64,000 nt of DNA from positions 53,348 through 117,347 of the forward strand of contig JAOALB010000159.1 of the NCBI GenBank assembly GCA_025331125.1, written 5' to 3'. Below the pieces are notes generated by a model, which was not told the DNA's origin, made no database searches, and saw only the letters and a program-made list of their open reading frames with translations. Source of the stretch: Mycogone perniciosa. Taxonomy: Eukaryota; Ascomycota; Sordariomycetes; Hypocreales; Hypocreaceae. The position numbers and the translations under genes are program-made. Below, in pieces: positions 21,974 through 33,579 of this stretch (the stretch's first letter is position 1; every line of letters starts with the position of its first letter).

Positions 21974-24900
21974 CTAGCCGCTTGGGACCTTTATTGGCTC
22001 AATTTCTAGCCAGAATATGTTACCCAGTCGGCACCCAATAGCAATTTTGGTATAACCCATCACATCCAATGAGGATGCCCGGTATGAAGGTGGTAACCAT
22101 ATTATGTTGCGACAATTCCAAGTAATCCACGTCTCATCTGTGCTGATCCCAATCCCTTGTTGATTAACTGTGAGACTCATAGTGCTGTGCGTAACCGACA
22201 TTCCTCCTGGTGGTTGAGATTCCTGATGCGAAATTGACCTGAAATCGAACATGCCAATGTTGGTAAAAAGATGAGACCCAACAGAATTGAAGACCATGTG
22301 ATTGATTAGCCTGCCAACCTCAAGCTCAGCGATGCACTGGCAGGTATCTGTTGTCGTATTTAAGACCCTAAGCGTTGTTGTTCCAGTTGCATAAGCCACG
22401 ATTATCTGACTCCCATTGGGTGAAAACACAATGCTGTTTATATCCTCTGCATTCGTCTCATAGGTAGCGATACGAACCCCCATCTCCCTATCCCAAATAC
22501 TCACAGTCTTTCTGCAGACTTATGCTAGTTTGCTGCTTTCTGGAGAGAAAATGGCCCGAAAGAATAATTCGTCGGCATTGCCCTTGCATATCGTATCGCA
22601 ATTGCCCGTCAAGGTATTCCAGACTCTAAGGGTGAAATCATATGCTGCTGAGACAAGCAGATTGCCATCTGAGGAGTAACTAACCGAACGGACCCAATCC
22701 GTATGTCCCTCATACGTGGTAAGAAGTTCCCCGGTTACGGCATTCCAGATCTTAACAGTACTGTCTTTGGAAGCCGATGACAATTTGCTACCGTCAGGTG
22801 AAATTGCTATCCACCAAATTCCGTCGTCGTGACCTTCGTGAGATCTCAATTTGCTACCCGTGGACGTGCACCAAACTTCGATGCGCTTTCTGTCCTCCCA
22901 TCCTGAATATACGGATATAAGTCGAGCACCGTCTGGCGAGAAAAGAACAGATCTCGGCCAACCCAATCTGCCGTACTTGCGCATCAAGTAATCAAATGGG
23001 GATGATGAAGAATAAAGCACGACCACAGCTGGGATTTTAACCAAAAACAAGTCACTTGCTCCTGTCGTGATACAATTCCTCGTCTGTGTGTCCCACAACG
23101 CAAAAGTATTATCGCTTGCTGACGATGCAACCTGGGTTCCATCAGGAGAAAATACAACGGATAGGACTTCGCCATCATGCCCACGACCCGTTGTAGTAGA
23201 ATGACCCAAAGCTACGTCCCATATCTTGATATTCCCATCCTCTGATCCAGAGACAAGAATTTTGCTGTCGTGAGAGAAAGCAAGAGCATTCACAGGATGG
23301 CCATGGCCGCTGTATATTGCAATGCAATCGCCCGTGATTGTATCCCAGAGCCTAATTGTCTGGTCACCAGAAGCGGAGGCAATCATGCTGCTATCAGGCG
23401 ATATTTTTACCGAAAAGATGGTCGAGGAATGTCCACTGAGTGTTGCCTCACAAGAAAAGTTTGTGGTATTCCAGATTGTTAGGACTTTCGTAAAAACTAT
23501 TAACCATCGGCTGTCGGGTGAGAAGATGATTTTCTCGGCCTCACCTGCAATTGTAGTGATACAAGTGCAAGATATTACACTCCAAATCTTGAGAATACCA
23601 CTTTGGTTCAACGAGACAAGAATTCGGTTGTCAGGTGAAATTAAAACTGTGCGAACTTTTTCCTGGCCCTTTAATGTCGCAATACAAGTGGCTGTTGCAG
23701 TGTCCCAAATTCGAATATCCGAATCATCAGGAGTTGCTAAGAGTTTTGTGCCATTGGGTGAGTGTTTAAACAACCAGGGGTTGCTGGCATTAACTGGAAA
23801 TGTTGCTATGCACCCTCCTGTTACTCTATCCCACATTTTCACGGTTTGGTCATGTGAGAATGATAGAAGCCGGCAGCCATCTGCTGAGAATACAGCTGAG
23901 AGGACCTGATTTGTATGGCCTTTGAGCATGGAGACACATTCGCCGGTTTCCGTGTCCCATAGCCCCAAAACATCCTCACCTGTGTCAAATATGAAGCTTG
24001 TGCCGTCCGGTGAGAATTCAAGAAATCGTGGATAAGAGCTTGTTGGCAATGTAAAGAGACATGTCGTAATCTCAGCATCCCACATCTTGAGAAGATCATT
24101 GGATATTGACGCAATCCGTTTGTTGTTGGGGGAAAAGATGACGTAGTGTATACTTTTGCTATGTCCCTCAAGTGTCACCAGGCACGGGTCCCAATCCACA
24201 GGCACTTTAGGTAAGATCGTGATCCATGATGGGAAACTCTGTCGGAATGTTGCTCTTATAACACTATTTTCCGGTGCAAAGATTAGCACAGAGGAATAGA
24301 TTTGGAGCGGCGCTCTGTCCAAGATCCCCATGTTGGCAAGAATAATACGTCTAGCATCCCGTAGTAGTCCAGACAGTACGTAGCCCTTATCAGACTATTG
24401 TAGCAGCATTAGCATCTGGCATCAGGCAAGCAAAATTCTGGTTATATAAGACGTACATCAAGTTGGCCTAGTAGACAGTCTATCATGCTCCGGGTTTCTG
24501 AAATGAGACCGAGAAGACTGAGCGCCTCGAACCAATGAAGCAGATGGGATGTAAGAAATTGATGAGTTAAATCACCATCTCGAATAATGCACCCGCCTGA
24601 CTTCAAATGATGGACCCAGAAGAGACAAGCATACTGGACTTCTGAAGGCAGACATGTGTCAATAATATTCTGGTTGATGTCTGATCGCAGAGTTCCGGGT
24701 AAACGAAGGGAGCAAACATCCTCCCTCAAACGATCGCTTGTGGACAGTAATTTGAGACATTGACCGAACAGTTTGGCATGAGTCTCTCGTTCATCAACCC
24801 AAAATGGGTAGTTCATTGGATCCGCCCTTTTCTCCGGATCTACGAGAAAATCCCGAAATGAGAGGTGCAGTAATCGAACTGCGTGGGTTGTGTCTGAAGG

Positions 24901-26516
24901 GACGCGTAAAACGGAGTGCAGGAGATCTAGCTGATCTTCAATAGCCTCGGGAGAGACTTCGAGGAGCTGGGAGAGTGCAGAAATTGAGAGAGGTCTTGCC
25001 AAGGTAACAATCGACCCAACGTAGTACTTGAATGTACTTATTACTTCGTGTTTATCTGAATGAGAGAGCCCAGCAACCAGTCGATCGAGAACAGGAAGGT
25101 AGGTCAGATCAAGATTGGATACTTGGATCTTTTGGTACTTCAGGATTCTGGAAAGCTGGTTCTGAGGTCCTCCAAGCCTCCTATCTTTCAAGAAACGGCA
25201 CATTGTTGCAGCGACAATAAACAAGGGGATGGCCATGCCGACGAGTTTTTGGAGGTTCTTTTCTCCCGGCCAATCTGAAGGCAGCTTTCGATTTGCCGTG
25301 ACCGACATGTTGTAGTCGGCTCTGATGGCCTGGAGTTGGTGCCGCAAAAACGCAGTAATGTCGTGCTCAATGATAGGCTTTGGGATCTGGGCAAGAAGGA
25401 GGCCATCGTATTTGCCGCCAATCTCTTCAAACCCGAGACGTATAGGCAACTCAGGTCTGCTCGTGAGAAAGAACTTGAGGCGAGGAGCCGTGAGGCTTTG
25501 CACTCTTGCCAAGACCCCGATCATCACCCTCATATGCTCTTCGTGGTCGCATTCATCCAGGGCATCGATCACCACAACCAGGCCCTGGGATGGCCAACGG
25601 GATGATGCTTTATTCAACGGGTTCAAAACCAATTCCTCAAACTGGTGACCCATCGACTTCTCATGAATACTGGGATCGGCTTCGATCGTATCGCGGATGT
25701 ATGGAGCGAGAGCCGGTATTTTACGGACGAGCTGAGCAGCTATGGTAGGAAAGAAGAATGACATGCGGCTGCGATCACCTTCACCTCTCTTGAAGAAGAA
25801 ACTGGCACCAAGGATGCCGTTATCAGCAAAGATTTGAGACACAGTCCGCGATATTGTGGATTTGCCCGTGCCTGCCATACCGTTGAGCCAGAATATGGGT
25901 TCGGTCTTTGGATCAGTGCTCCAATGCTGTATTTGCTTGATAATGTCGACCCGAGTCCCCGGCAGACACTTGGATTCGTCTCCATCCATGCTAGAGTCAA
26001 ATGTGGCTGCTGCTGCAACGCGCAATTTAGAAAGAACGGTCTTTTGGTGTATGTCGAGAAGAACGACGCTATAAAAGATGTAAGTGAGAGATCCCGAGAA
26101 CTCAAAAACGGGGCTGTATACGTTTGCTCAATGTTGAGATGTAAGATGATAGCGGCCTTATGCCTCTCGAGCGATAGAATGATCTCGCTTACATCCTTTT
26201 TCTTAAACGGCCACACTGCCCTAGAATGCCGCGCTCCCCAATCTAGCTTTGCAACTAACCCCGAGAGTAGCGAGCGACACTCGAGGATGGTTTGTTGCAA
26301 ACCGGGAGACGCCTGAAGTTTTGCGCCATTAGGGCCATCTATTAAGCACTCGACGTCCTTGAGAGTAGCAGTTAGTTTGTCGGCTTCTTTTAGGATGCGG
26401 CGAACGTCTTGGGGAGCGTTTTTGACGTCGAAGCAGTAAACACTGCACATAACCCCAACCCTGATGAGGAGGTCGACGACCTGTGCGATATTTGCCAGAA
26501 GCCCAAGAGTCTCCAT
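21974..26516 (-). CDS. NACHT-WD40 NLR (HET-E/D class STAND protein) with in-frame stop at 22520-22522
   Basis: STAND NTPase of the class that includes fungal heterokaryon-incompatibility proteins; WD repeats sense, and NACHT oligomerises on activation. Exons: 26122-26516, 24457-26068 and then 24394 downward; introns 26069-26121 and 24395-24456 are GT-AG. The N-terminal 130 residues are helical (METLGLLANIAQVVDLLIRVG), like the fungal N-terminal STAND/NACHT-N domain; no HET, HeLo or patatin motif. Walker A GMAGTGKST is at about residues 195-203, Walker B LVVVIDALDEC at about 299-309, and the sensor TSRPE follows. WD40 repeats start near residue 710 with many FSPDG...IWD units. At 22520-22522 a TAA ends a 1293-aa product, yet the same frame continues for 181 codons (KTVSIWD, then the usual C-terminal TDETWITWNCRNIIWLPPSYR) to 21974. 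The WD repeats are diverged, not near-identical. Confidence 0.88.
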
Positions 26517-28060
26517 AGATTCTGTATCAAAGAGCTCGGGGAGTTACAGTCCAATACCAGAAGTAAAAACAGCATAGTGATCGCAGTCCAGGATTGAGGG
26601 GAATCTGACTGCATGCATTGTCTCACACATGCAGATGAGCGGGGCAAACGAGTTGCGGGCAATCAGGGGACAAAAAAAGAGGGTAGATGACTCTGATTGT
26701 CACATATTTCTCTATATATTACTCTCGTTGATACCTTTGATCACCGTAGATGGCCCCTGTCTCGATAGTCTATAATACAATTATGAAGGCTCCTCATACT
26801 CTGCCAGTCAACTAGTATCTTGAATGATGTGTGTGTCTTTTGTGATCCGTGGTTTGTTTTTTGTCACCCCGCTTGGCGGGGCACAACAGAATCACATCAC
26901 ATGAATATTTGCAGAAACAGGTAGAAATAACAGGGATTAAGAATTGTACGAAGTAGAAATAGCGGGAATGCACATGCATGGAGAGAAAGGAAACTAAAAC
27001 TCCAAAACTATGGAAGGACTCGTTAGTGTGGAGGTAAACCCTTTAGTAGTACTCTGTATTCTAGCATAAGGTAATATAGCATGGAGGTACTGTGTATATA
27101 ACGTAACCTCTCAAACAGGCAATAATAGACATAATATAGGGTGCTGACATTCTGTCTAAGCTTGTTTATTAGTGTAAATTTATTGTTTTTTGAGGTCTCA
27201 TTGAACCGAGACCGTGTATTACAGCAGCACCTCTCACATCACAGCACTATCTTGCCATGCCGACCCCACTCTCTAAACCATCCAATCTATCTCTCAATTC
27301 TTCTTTTGAAGTCAATGCCTTTTTTCTTACCGGGTTTTGTCCCTATGACATGAGAGTTTCTGTGAAATTACTAGACTCAAGGCCCATTCCTGTGTCGAGC
27401 ATTAGATCCAGGGTTGAGCATGGTCAAAAGCCAGCAAATTTATACTTGGTAATAATAGTAGAGGATCACTTGCCTCTAGAATCAGGATTTTGTGTTTTCT
27501 GTCATCAAGGGCCTGCTGGTTAGTGAGCAAGTATTGGACTGTGTCATGATCTGACCGGCTTCCTAAACAGCCATCATGGGTAAGCAGCCTCACGTTTCTG
27601 CTGTAGTTACATCAGATCTTGTCTACATGCAACTTATTGTAATGGTTTATACACCCTTCCACCAGCCAGATGTTCCGAGAGTACTCGCCATTATTGGAGA
27701 AATGAGAAAAGATGAGGAGAGATGCCAGCTGACCCCTGGAAAGTCAGCTCCCCAACCCCTGGAAATGAATCGCCAGCTGCCGAGTGATTGTCGAATGCCT
27801 ATTCAGTTAACTCAACATGTGACCATAAGTAAACAATGATCACTTCTTCTTCACAATAACGCGACTCGGCGCGCACCTTGCCTCATCAACAACCGCCAGC
27901 TCCAACCCACATACTCCAACCCACTCAAGCCCAACCCGCAGCATCGACCGCATCGTGGCAGCATCAAGGCACGTATATCCTTAGAAAGTATGTGATCGTA
28001 GCTTTCTAACTTGTCAGATATCATAGCAGGAGCTGCCCTCGTTGAGTTCTTCATCTCAGG
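26517..28060. other. divergent intergenic, 1544 bp
   Basis: Promoter side of both the NLR (-) and the unknown gene (+). An 88-codon plus frame at 27257-27523 has no recognisable feature. AT-rich at 27000-27200. No supported gene. Confidence 0.45.
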
Positions 28061-29170
28061 ATGGCTACCTACATGATTGGGGAGCGGGACCACCAAGACC
28101 TCGATTTGGACTCGATGCGAGCATTTCTTATGCACGAGCTTCGCAACAAGACGGAAGGCCTCTATTTCTTCCCGGACGGAGATGCCATCCTGTCTGATGA
28201 CAATGCCGACGAGAAATTCCTCGCGATCTTGTGCCCTTACGAAGGACACGACGCAGTCAGCAAAGGCATGAAGCACATTGCGCAGCTCATCCTCGAGTGC
28301 AATAAGTGGTGGCACCTTCTGAAGCAACAGGGCGTCAAGAAGTACTGGGAGACTGTCGCTACCAGCACCTCCAAGTGGCGTCAAATCAATATGACTCCCC
28401 ACGTTGCAGAAGACATAACCTTTGCACTTCTGAAAGCCCGGCAGCGTTGGCATCTGCGCCAGGAAAGCAAATCTGACAAGGGTGTGAAGACCCTCCTGAT
28501 CGCAGCTCTTCACAGACTGCTCGAGCGTTTCGAAGCTCAGAACCCTTTCACAGACCCTCTCATGGAGGAGAGAGGTTGGCAATTGACCGAGGGCGAGAAA
28601 AAGGCTGCGCGGGAGAGCCTTGTTCTGATGGGACCAAAGCGCCAAATCTCCAAGACAGAGTTCACTCTGTCACCAGGAAGTGCTCAGAAACCTGATCCTA
28701 TCTCAGACGTAATTGGTAGCCCAGTCACCGAGTCCGATTGGCTTGACCCTGTGGATGAAATGGTGTCCACGGCGAAGCCAGCTGACGGGATTGGGGCATT
28801 GCTTCCAAGCCACTCCCAGACCTCGCTCATAGCCCGCTCACCATCTGTTGACAACTCGGACGGCCTTTTTTCACCATCTCATGGGCGTAAAAAGACCGAT
28901 CCTGACTGGCTGAAGCCCTTGCCATCGGGTTGTAGCTCTCCAGCGGGATTGGGATCGCCGATTACGAGTAACTCGCCAGCCCCTAGCAGCACATCCAAGC
29001 GACGATTGGAAGATGGCAATACGGAGCACCCGATGAAGAAGCAAGCTGCTGAATCTGACACAGCAAGCGACAATTCCACTGGAACGACCAGTCAGGCTCC
29101 AGTTACACCCGTGCGAAGAATGAAGTGGAGGCGACCACCAGCAGCACCACTGCGACCCATGAGGAGATGA
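28061..29170 (+). CDS. Unknown fungal protein, globular N-half and disordered tail
   Basis: Single-exon frame of 369 aa with codon use like its neighbours. I do not recognise a named domain. Residues 1-195 look folded and mostly helical, rich in Trp/Leu/Lys (ILECNKWWHLLKQQGVKKYW, LLKARQRWHLRQ). Residues 200-345 are Ser/Pro/Thr-rich and probably disordered, with repeated SP/TP sites (SPGSAQKP, SPVTES, SPSVDN, SPAPSS) that could be proline-directed kinase sites. The end is strongly basic, MKWRRPPAAPLRPMRR, a possible nuclear signal. The acidic SDWLDPVDEM and TDPDWLKPLP look like a repeated short motif (D-W-L-x-P). No signal peptide or membrane segment. The minus-strand 264-codon frame over its 5' half is a shadow. 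Confidence 0.7.
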   Translation: MATYMIGERDHQDLDLDSMRAFLMHELRNKTEGLYFFPDGDAILSDDNADEKFLAILCPYEGHDAVSKGMKHIAQLILECNKWWHLLKQQGVKKYWETVATSTSKWRQINMTPHVAEDITFALLKARQRWHLRQESKSDKGVKTLLIAALHRLLERFEAQNPFTDPLMEERGWQLTEGEKKAARESLVLMGPKRQISKTEFTLSPGSAQKPDPISDVIGSPVTESDWLDPVDEMVSTAKPADGIGALLPSHSQTSLIARSPSVDNSDGLFSPSHGRKKTDPDWLKPLPSGCSSPAGLGSPITSNSPAPSSTSKRRLEDGNTEHPMKKQAAESDTASDNSTGTTSQAPVTPVRRMKWRRPPAAPLRPMRR

Positions 29171-30643
29171 GCTGATCTTTCAGCTGCGATCCCCGATCGA
29201 ACGAATATTCATGAAAGGAACTTGCTAGTGATTTTCCCAAACTTGCTTGCATGCAGGGTTATGATTTTGTGTGTTGTGGATACGTCATGCCGGACACGGA
29301 TTGATGAAGTATTGGACTCTGCCAAATGTATGAACAAGACATAGCATAATGCGATCTTTGGAACTATACGAAGTATAACAAGACACCGATAAATTAGCTT
29401 GAATGGACACAGATTCGGACATGCCTTCAGTGAAATGAATGACTGCGGCCCGAAAGGCTAAGCCCCAACAAGGCTGTGTCAATAATGTGAGTGAATGATT
29501 GCAGCATCACCGGTGTGCGTCAACCTGGACAAATGAAGGCTTGTTTTCCAGAAATTAATATGGTGTGGTTGCGATGCCACTTCGTGTGAACGTGAGTGAG
29601 GTGTGAATGAGGCCAAGCTGCCGCTGCAACTTGTACATCGTATCTCGGGGCGGGCAACACAGCCTCCCTGGCGCAAATTAAGTACTATTGAGGACAGACT
29701 CGGGAATCAGGAATTGTTCAAGTGAGAGCGAAGCGATTGATAGTTTTTGCCTATGAATGGAAGAGCCGAGTAGCGAACCTCTGTCTAATACATCTAGAAG
29801 CTGTTGCAAGCTGTTAACCAACGAAGATGATACGGACTATTTCAAACGATACCACCCCGTACCGCAACACTAAGAGTAAGGTATGTACTCCTCGTACAAA
29901 GTAGTACTAATACCTCTCACGTCTAAGCGAATACGAGAAAATGGCGGATATTGCATGTCTCGGCGATAGCGGCATGTCACAATCAATCAAAAGAGCAACC
30001 CCAAATAAAGAAACATAACTACGAGTAGAAGATGTGATCGGCGGCTTCCGCCAAAGGCGTCGAAGCGCCACGGCTCGCCTCCCGAAATCTCTTGGCAGTG
30101 TACGAAGTAAAATAGCCACAATCATCTGATCCAATAGAGTCCCCTAGATGCGCTTCTACGCCGAGTTCTTTTGCATCTCGTAAAACGTGGCTATGTAATG
30201 TGACGTAACTCGATGGTGGCCCATGGACAACCCTGAAAGGGAAAAAAAAACCAAGAATCACGCGCTTGACATGAGATGCAAGGGAGGGTGCATGTCCATT
30301 TCAGGTAGATCTAGACCTTTTATTCCCCAGATACGACCATACGGTGTGGTGAGGCTTTTCACAAGGCATTTTTTGGATTTTTTTCCCGGAGTGCGCACTA
30401 AAGTTGAATGCGTATTTTCATCGTATAGAGAGTTTCGAGTCAGTGGTTTTGATCTCGTAAAAGGGATCGGATCTGGATAGGCATCTTTGGGAGGCCCTGC
30501 GCTATTGATTGTCGGTCGGCAGTCGGTACATAAACACCACGAAAGACCCCTCATAACGTCATTGTTCAGCGCATCCCGGAGACCACGGAAACTCATGGTC
30601 TTGTCAACTTAGCCCAAAACATTCCTTTTTTCTAATCGCACGA
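29171..30643. other. intergenic, 1473 bp
   Basis: Between two plus-strand genes. Short frames only (for example 30223-30480 + and 30258-30596 -), none convincing. TACGAAGTA-like boxes lie near 29369 and 30101. The 5' UTR of the C2 gene probably begins within 30500-30643. Confidence 0.45.
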
Positions 30644-32378
30644 ATGGCTGATACAGTCACTGCTCACGAGGATGAGACTTCGTCAGAGTCAAACGACCTC
30701 GTACAGGAGCACCATGAGGAGGAGCACAAGGGTCCCCCGGGAGGATTCGACACCACGCCTCTTCCAGATGCTCCCCAGGGATACACAGTGCGCTTCATCT
30801 TCCACTCTGCATCGAATCTTCCCGTTGCCGACTTTCACACGGGCTCGTCAGACCCGTTCGTCCTTGCGACGCTCAAGGGAACCAATCCGAAGAGACACAA
30901 GGAAGACCCGGACCTAGTCCATAGAACAAGGACCATTCACCGAACGACTGAGCCAACATGGGATGAAGAATGGATCGTCTCAAATGTGCCCCCCGGTGGC
31001 TTCACCCTCAAGTGCCGGATGTATGATGAGGATGCCACAAACAAGGACGACAGGCTCGGCAATGTCACCATCAAGGTCGCCGAAGTCTCTGAAACCTGGG
31101 AGGGCATCCCTCCTCCGGGAAAGGAGTTTGAAGCCAAGAAGCGCGTCATGAGTAAACGAGCATTCCTTCTGAAGGGTTTGACAAGCGTAATCACCCAACA
31201 TGGAGACATGACTCCCCGACTGCGCATCAGTATGCAAGTGCTTGGCAAGTCAGATCCTCCGTTTGCTCAGATGTGCACCCTGGGTCCCACGACATGGATC
31301 AAACACAACAGTCCGATGATTGGCCGTCTCGTGGGGACAAAAGTGAATGCGGATGAGAGCGATGATGAGAGGAGCCATGACGGCGATAAACCCAAGATAC
31401 AGAAATACGAGTAAGTCTCATGTACAGATGCCACTCCTTGTGCGATACCTTTATTAACACGTCTTTCATAGCTTTCAAGCCAGCGAGCTTCAGCTTCAAG
31501 GTCCTGTTCCATCGATACTTTACCACCGATACGTCGAGTTCAGACCTGTCATCGGCTCACTCTTCTCATCCACTGGCATTCGCGGCAAAATCCTGAACAA
31601 GGCCCTGCATAAGCAGCACCACCGAGTCTACAACTTTGACAGCTCCACCGAGTATGGAAATTTTGAACCTTGTTCTGAGCAGGCGACTCTGCAATTCCTC
31701 AAGATGGCGCATTTCGACGACGGAGGCCGCATATTCACTTACGTCCTGACCCTAGACGGACTGCTCCGATTCACCGAGACAGGCAAAGAGTTTGGCATTG
31801 ATTTGCTCAGCAAGCACACCATGCACGCAGATGCAGAGATATACATTGCTTGCTCGGGCGAGTTCTTCATCCGACGGACTGAACATCCTACGTCGTCTGA
31901 GAGTCCAAACCCAGATCAGAGAACTCATCCCGCTGAGTTTGTTCCTGGTGGCCCGCCCACACATTCTCTGCCTCACAACCCAGCGTACTACCAGCTCTAC
32001 ATCGACAATGAGTCCGGCACATATCGCCCTGACAAGTCTATCCTTCCCGACCTCAAGACATTCCTGCAGAAGAACTTCCCCGGCCTCGGCATCGTCGCCA
32101 TGAACGTCGAAGACGAGGAATTGCAGAAACTCAAGGAGGAACAGCGGAACATTAAGAAAACCGAGGGTCGGATCATGCACGTGGTTATGAATCGCAGCTC
32201 GAGCAGCCTCAGTTCGGCCGAGAGCGAACTAGATGAACGCGACAAGACGTGGGAGCTCGGCAAGAAGAGTAAGAAGGAGGCAGCCTATGAAGCTATAATG
32301 AACCCGGATTCGGAACACATTAAGGAGGCAATGGGAGTGATACTTCCCTATCGCGAGAAGAAGGAGGATTCGAAATGA
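30644..32378 (+). CDS. C2-domain protein
   Basis: Exon 1 is 30644-31410 and exon 2 is 31472-32378 (intron GTAAGT...CATAG, phase 2); 557 aa. An acidic N-terminus leads into a C2 domain at about residues 45-200. It begins TVRFIFHSASNLPVADFHTG and carries the Asp pairs expected for calcium and phospholipid binding (SSDPFVLATL; YDEDATNKDDRLGNV). The second half (residues 255-557) is a conserved fungal extension of unknown fold: RYVEFRPVIGSLFSSTGIRGK, LKMAHFDDGGRIFTYVLTLDGLLRFTETGKEFGIDLLSKHTMHAD and DKSILPDLKTFLQKNFPGLGI. A charged coiled-coil-like stretch (EELQKLKEEQRNIKK) lies near the end. Likely cytoplasmic and recruited to membranes in response to calcium; the role is not known to me. Confidence 0.88.
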
Positions 32379-32472
32379 GAATGAAAGGTGGATTGATATC
32401 GGGATTTAATCTAGGCAGCTTTATGAATATGATACCTCTCTATGTATGTGCTTCGAAAGGGCGTTCCTATGT

Positions 32473-33153
32473 CTAAATCTTGGGCTTCACACCTACGAAT
32501 GTACTCGAACTCCTCGCTATCTCAACACCCTTCCCGTCTCTCACATCACATCTGATCCTCGTCCTCCGCCCCTCCGTGCCCTCTATCCACACATTCACAG
32601 CCAAGGCCCCATCCACAGGCCCTGGCCTCAAAAATTGGATCTCCAATGCCCCTGTCACGGTCGGATATTTAAACGCATCTCCCTTCTTCCCAAATACCGC
32701 ATTGATCTCACTCAGAGTGCCCATCGCCTCATCGGCCATGGTCATGATCATGCCACCGTGTAAAACACCCTCATAGCCACAAAGACCCTCTCCCACTGCA
32801 AAGAGCGATGTCACGCGCACAATTGGCCTTTCGGGATCGTGGAGATGTGACACGTCGTCCGGGCGGAGGAGGCACAGTATGTGTCTTAACCCGCGAGAGG
32901 GATTGGCGGCAAGTGTAGCGCCGAGGAATTGCTCATGTGAGGAGCTGGAGGGGTTCATGCATGATGGAACGAAGGGAATCGTGTCCGGGAGCTGAAGAAG
33001 AGGAGCGCACCAGGGGATGGAGGCGAAGTATTCGATGGCGGAGGAGTAGAGTTGAGGAGGCGTGTTGGGAGGGATAAAGTTGAGGGGAGGACTGACGATG
33101 CGGTTGAAAGGCACGAGACTGAGAGGTTTGTTGGTGTTATTGGACTCGGCCAT
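32473..33153 (-). CDS. Hot-dog fold thioesterase (PaaI/THEM4-like)
   Basis: Single exon, 226 aa. The C-terminal half is a 4HBT hot-dog domain: GLCGYEGVLHGGMIMTMADEAMG is the acyl-CoA-binding helix region with the HGG turn and the catalytic acidic residue, followed by TGALEIQFLRPGPVDGALAV and a closing beta strand (GRRTRIRCDVRDGKGVEIARSS). Family enzymes hydrolyse acyl-CoA thioesters; the substrate cannot be read from the sequence. The N-terminal 75 residues contain IPWCAPLLQLPDTIPFVPS, common in the fungal branch. No clear targeting signal. Its stop lies 94 bp from that of the convergent C2 gene. Confidence 0.9.
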   Translation of the reverse strand: MAESNNTNKPLSLVPFNRIVSPPLNFIPPNTPPQLYSSAIEYFASIPWCAPLLQLPDTIPFVPSCMNPSSSSHEQFLGATLAANPSRGLRHILCLLRPDDVSHLHDPERPIVRVTSLFAVGEGLCGYEGVLHGGMIMTMADEAMGTLSEINAVFGKKGDAFKYPTVTGALEIQFLRPGPVDGALAVNVWIEGTEGRRTRIRCDVRDGKGVEIARSSSTFVGVKPKI

Positions 33154-33459
33154 GGTGAAGAAATTGGTGTTGAGTGTTCAATTGCGAATGGTTCGTGATG
33201 GTCGTGTTTGTTTCTTTGTTTGTTTTATGTCCATGAAGCAATTCTGGAGAGCATGTGGTGAAGCCGAACATACCCGAGGCAGGGCCATGTCACTTTAGTG
33301 CAGAATAAAGGGAACTGACTCTACCCCGAGCGAGTTATAAAATCCATTATCAAATATTACAAATCCAGGACATATTTCAACATAATTAATCGTCTTAGAA
33401 TGCATGGATCAATCATCATCATCAATCGTTTCCGTCCATCTCCCAAAAAAATTGGGAAA

Positions 33460-33466
33460 AGAAAAA
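33460..33466 (-). terminator. RNA polymerase III terminator of tRNA-Pro
   Basis: A run of five T on the minus strand (33462-33466), 6-10 bases after the tRNA 3' end, with further T runs beyond. Matches the usual Pol III stop signal. Confidence 0.7.
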
Positions 33467-33471
33467 GAATG

Positions 33472-33579
33472 GGGCTTCACCGGGATTCGAACCCGGGGCC
33501 TCCTGCAAAGGCGATTCTGAAGAATCGGGGACTTCAGTGTTTTCCCGAAGCAGGAATCATACCACTAGACCATGAAGCC
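33472..33579 (-). tRNA. tRNA-Pro (anticodon CGG) with 36-nt intron
   Basis: Reads GGCTTCA ... TGAAGCC as the acceptor stem with discriminator C, which is usual for eukaryotic tRNA-Pro. The A box is TGGTCTAGTGG and the B box GGTTCGAATCC. The anticodon arm is CCTGC / TTCGGG / intron / T / GCAGG, so the anticodon is CGG (Pro). The intron sits after position 37 as expected and is 36 bases long; without it the tRNA is 72 nt. The plus strand over this interval shows a chance 77-codon frame. Confidence 0.95.

Noticed and set aside
27851..28645. 264-codon minus-strand frame
   Set aside because: Antisense to the unknown gene at 28061-29170, which has the better codon pattern and a disordered tail typical of fungal proteins.
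30207..30600. Overlapping short frames on both strands upstream of the C2 gene
   Set aside because: No motif, no plausible start context; more likely promoter and 5' UTR.
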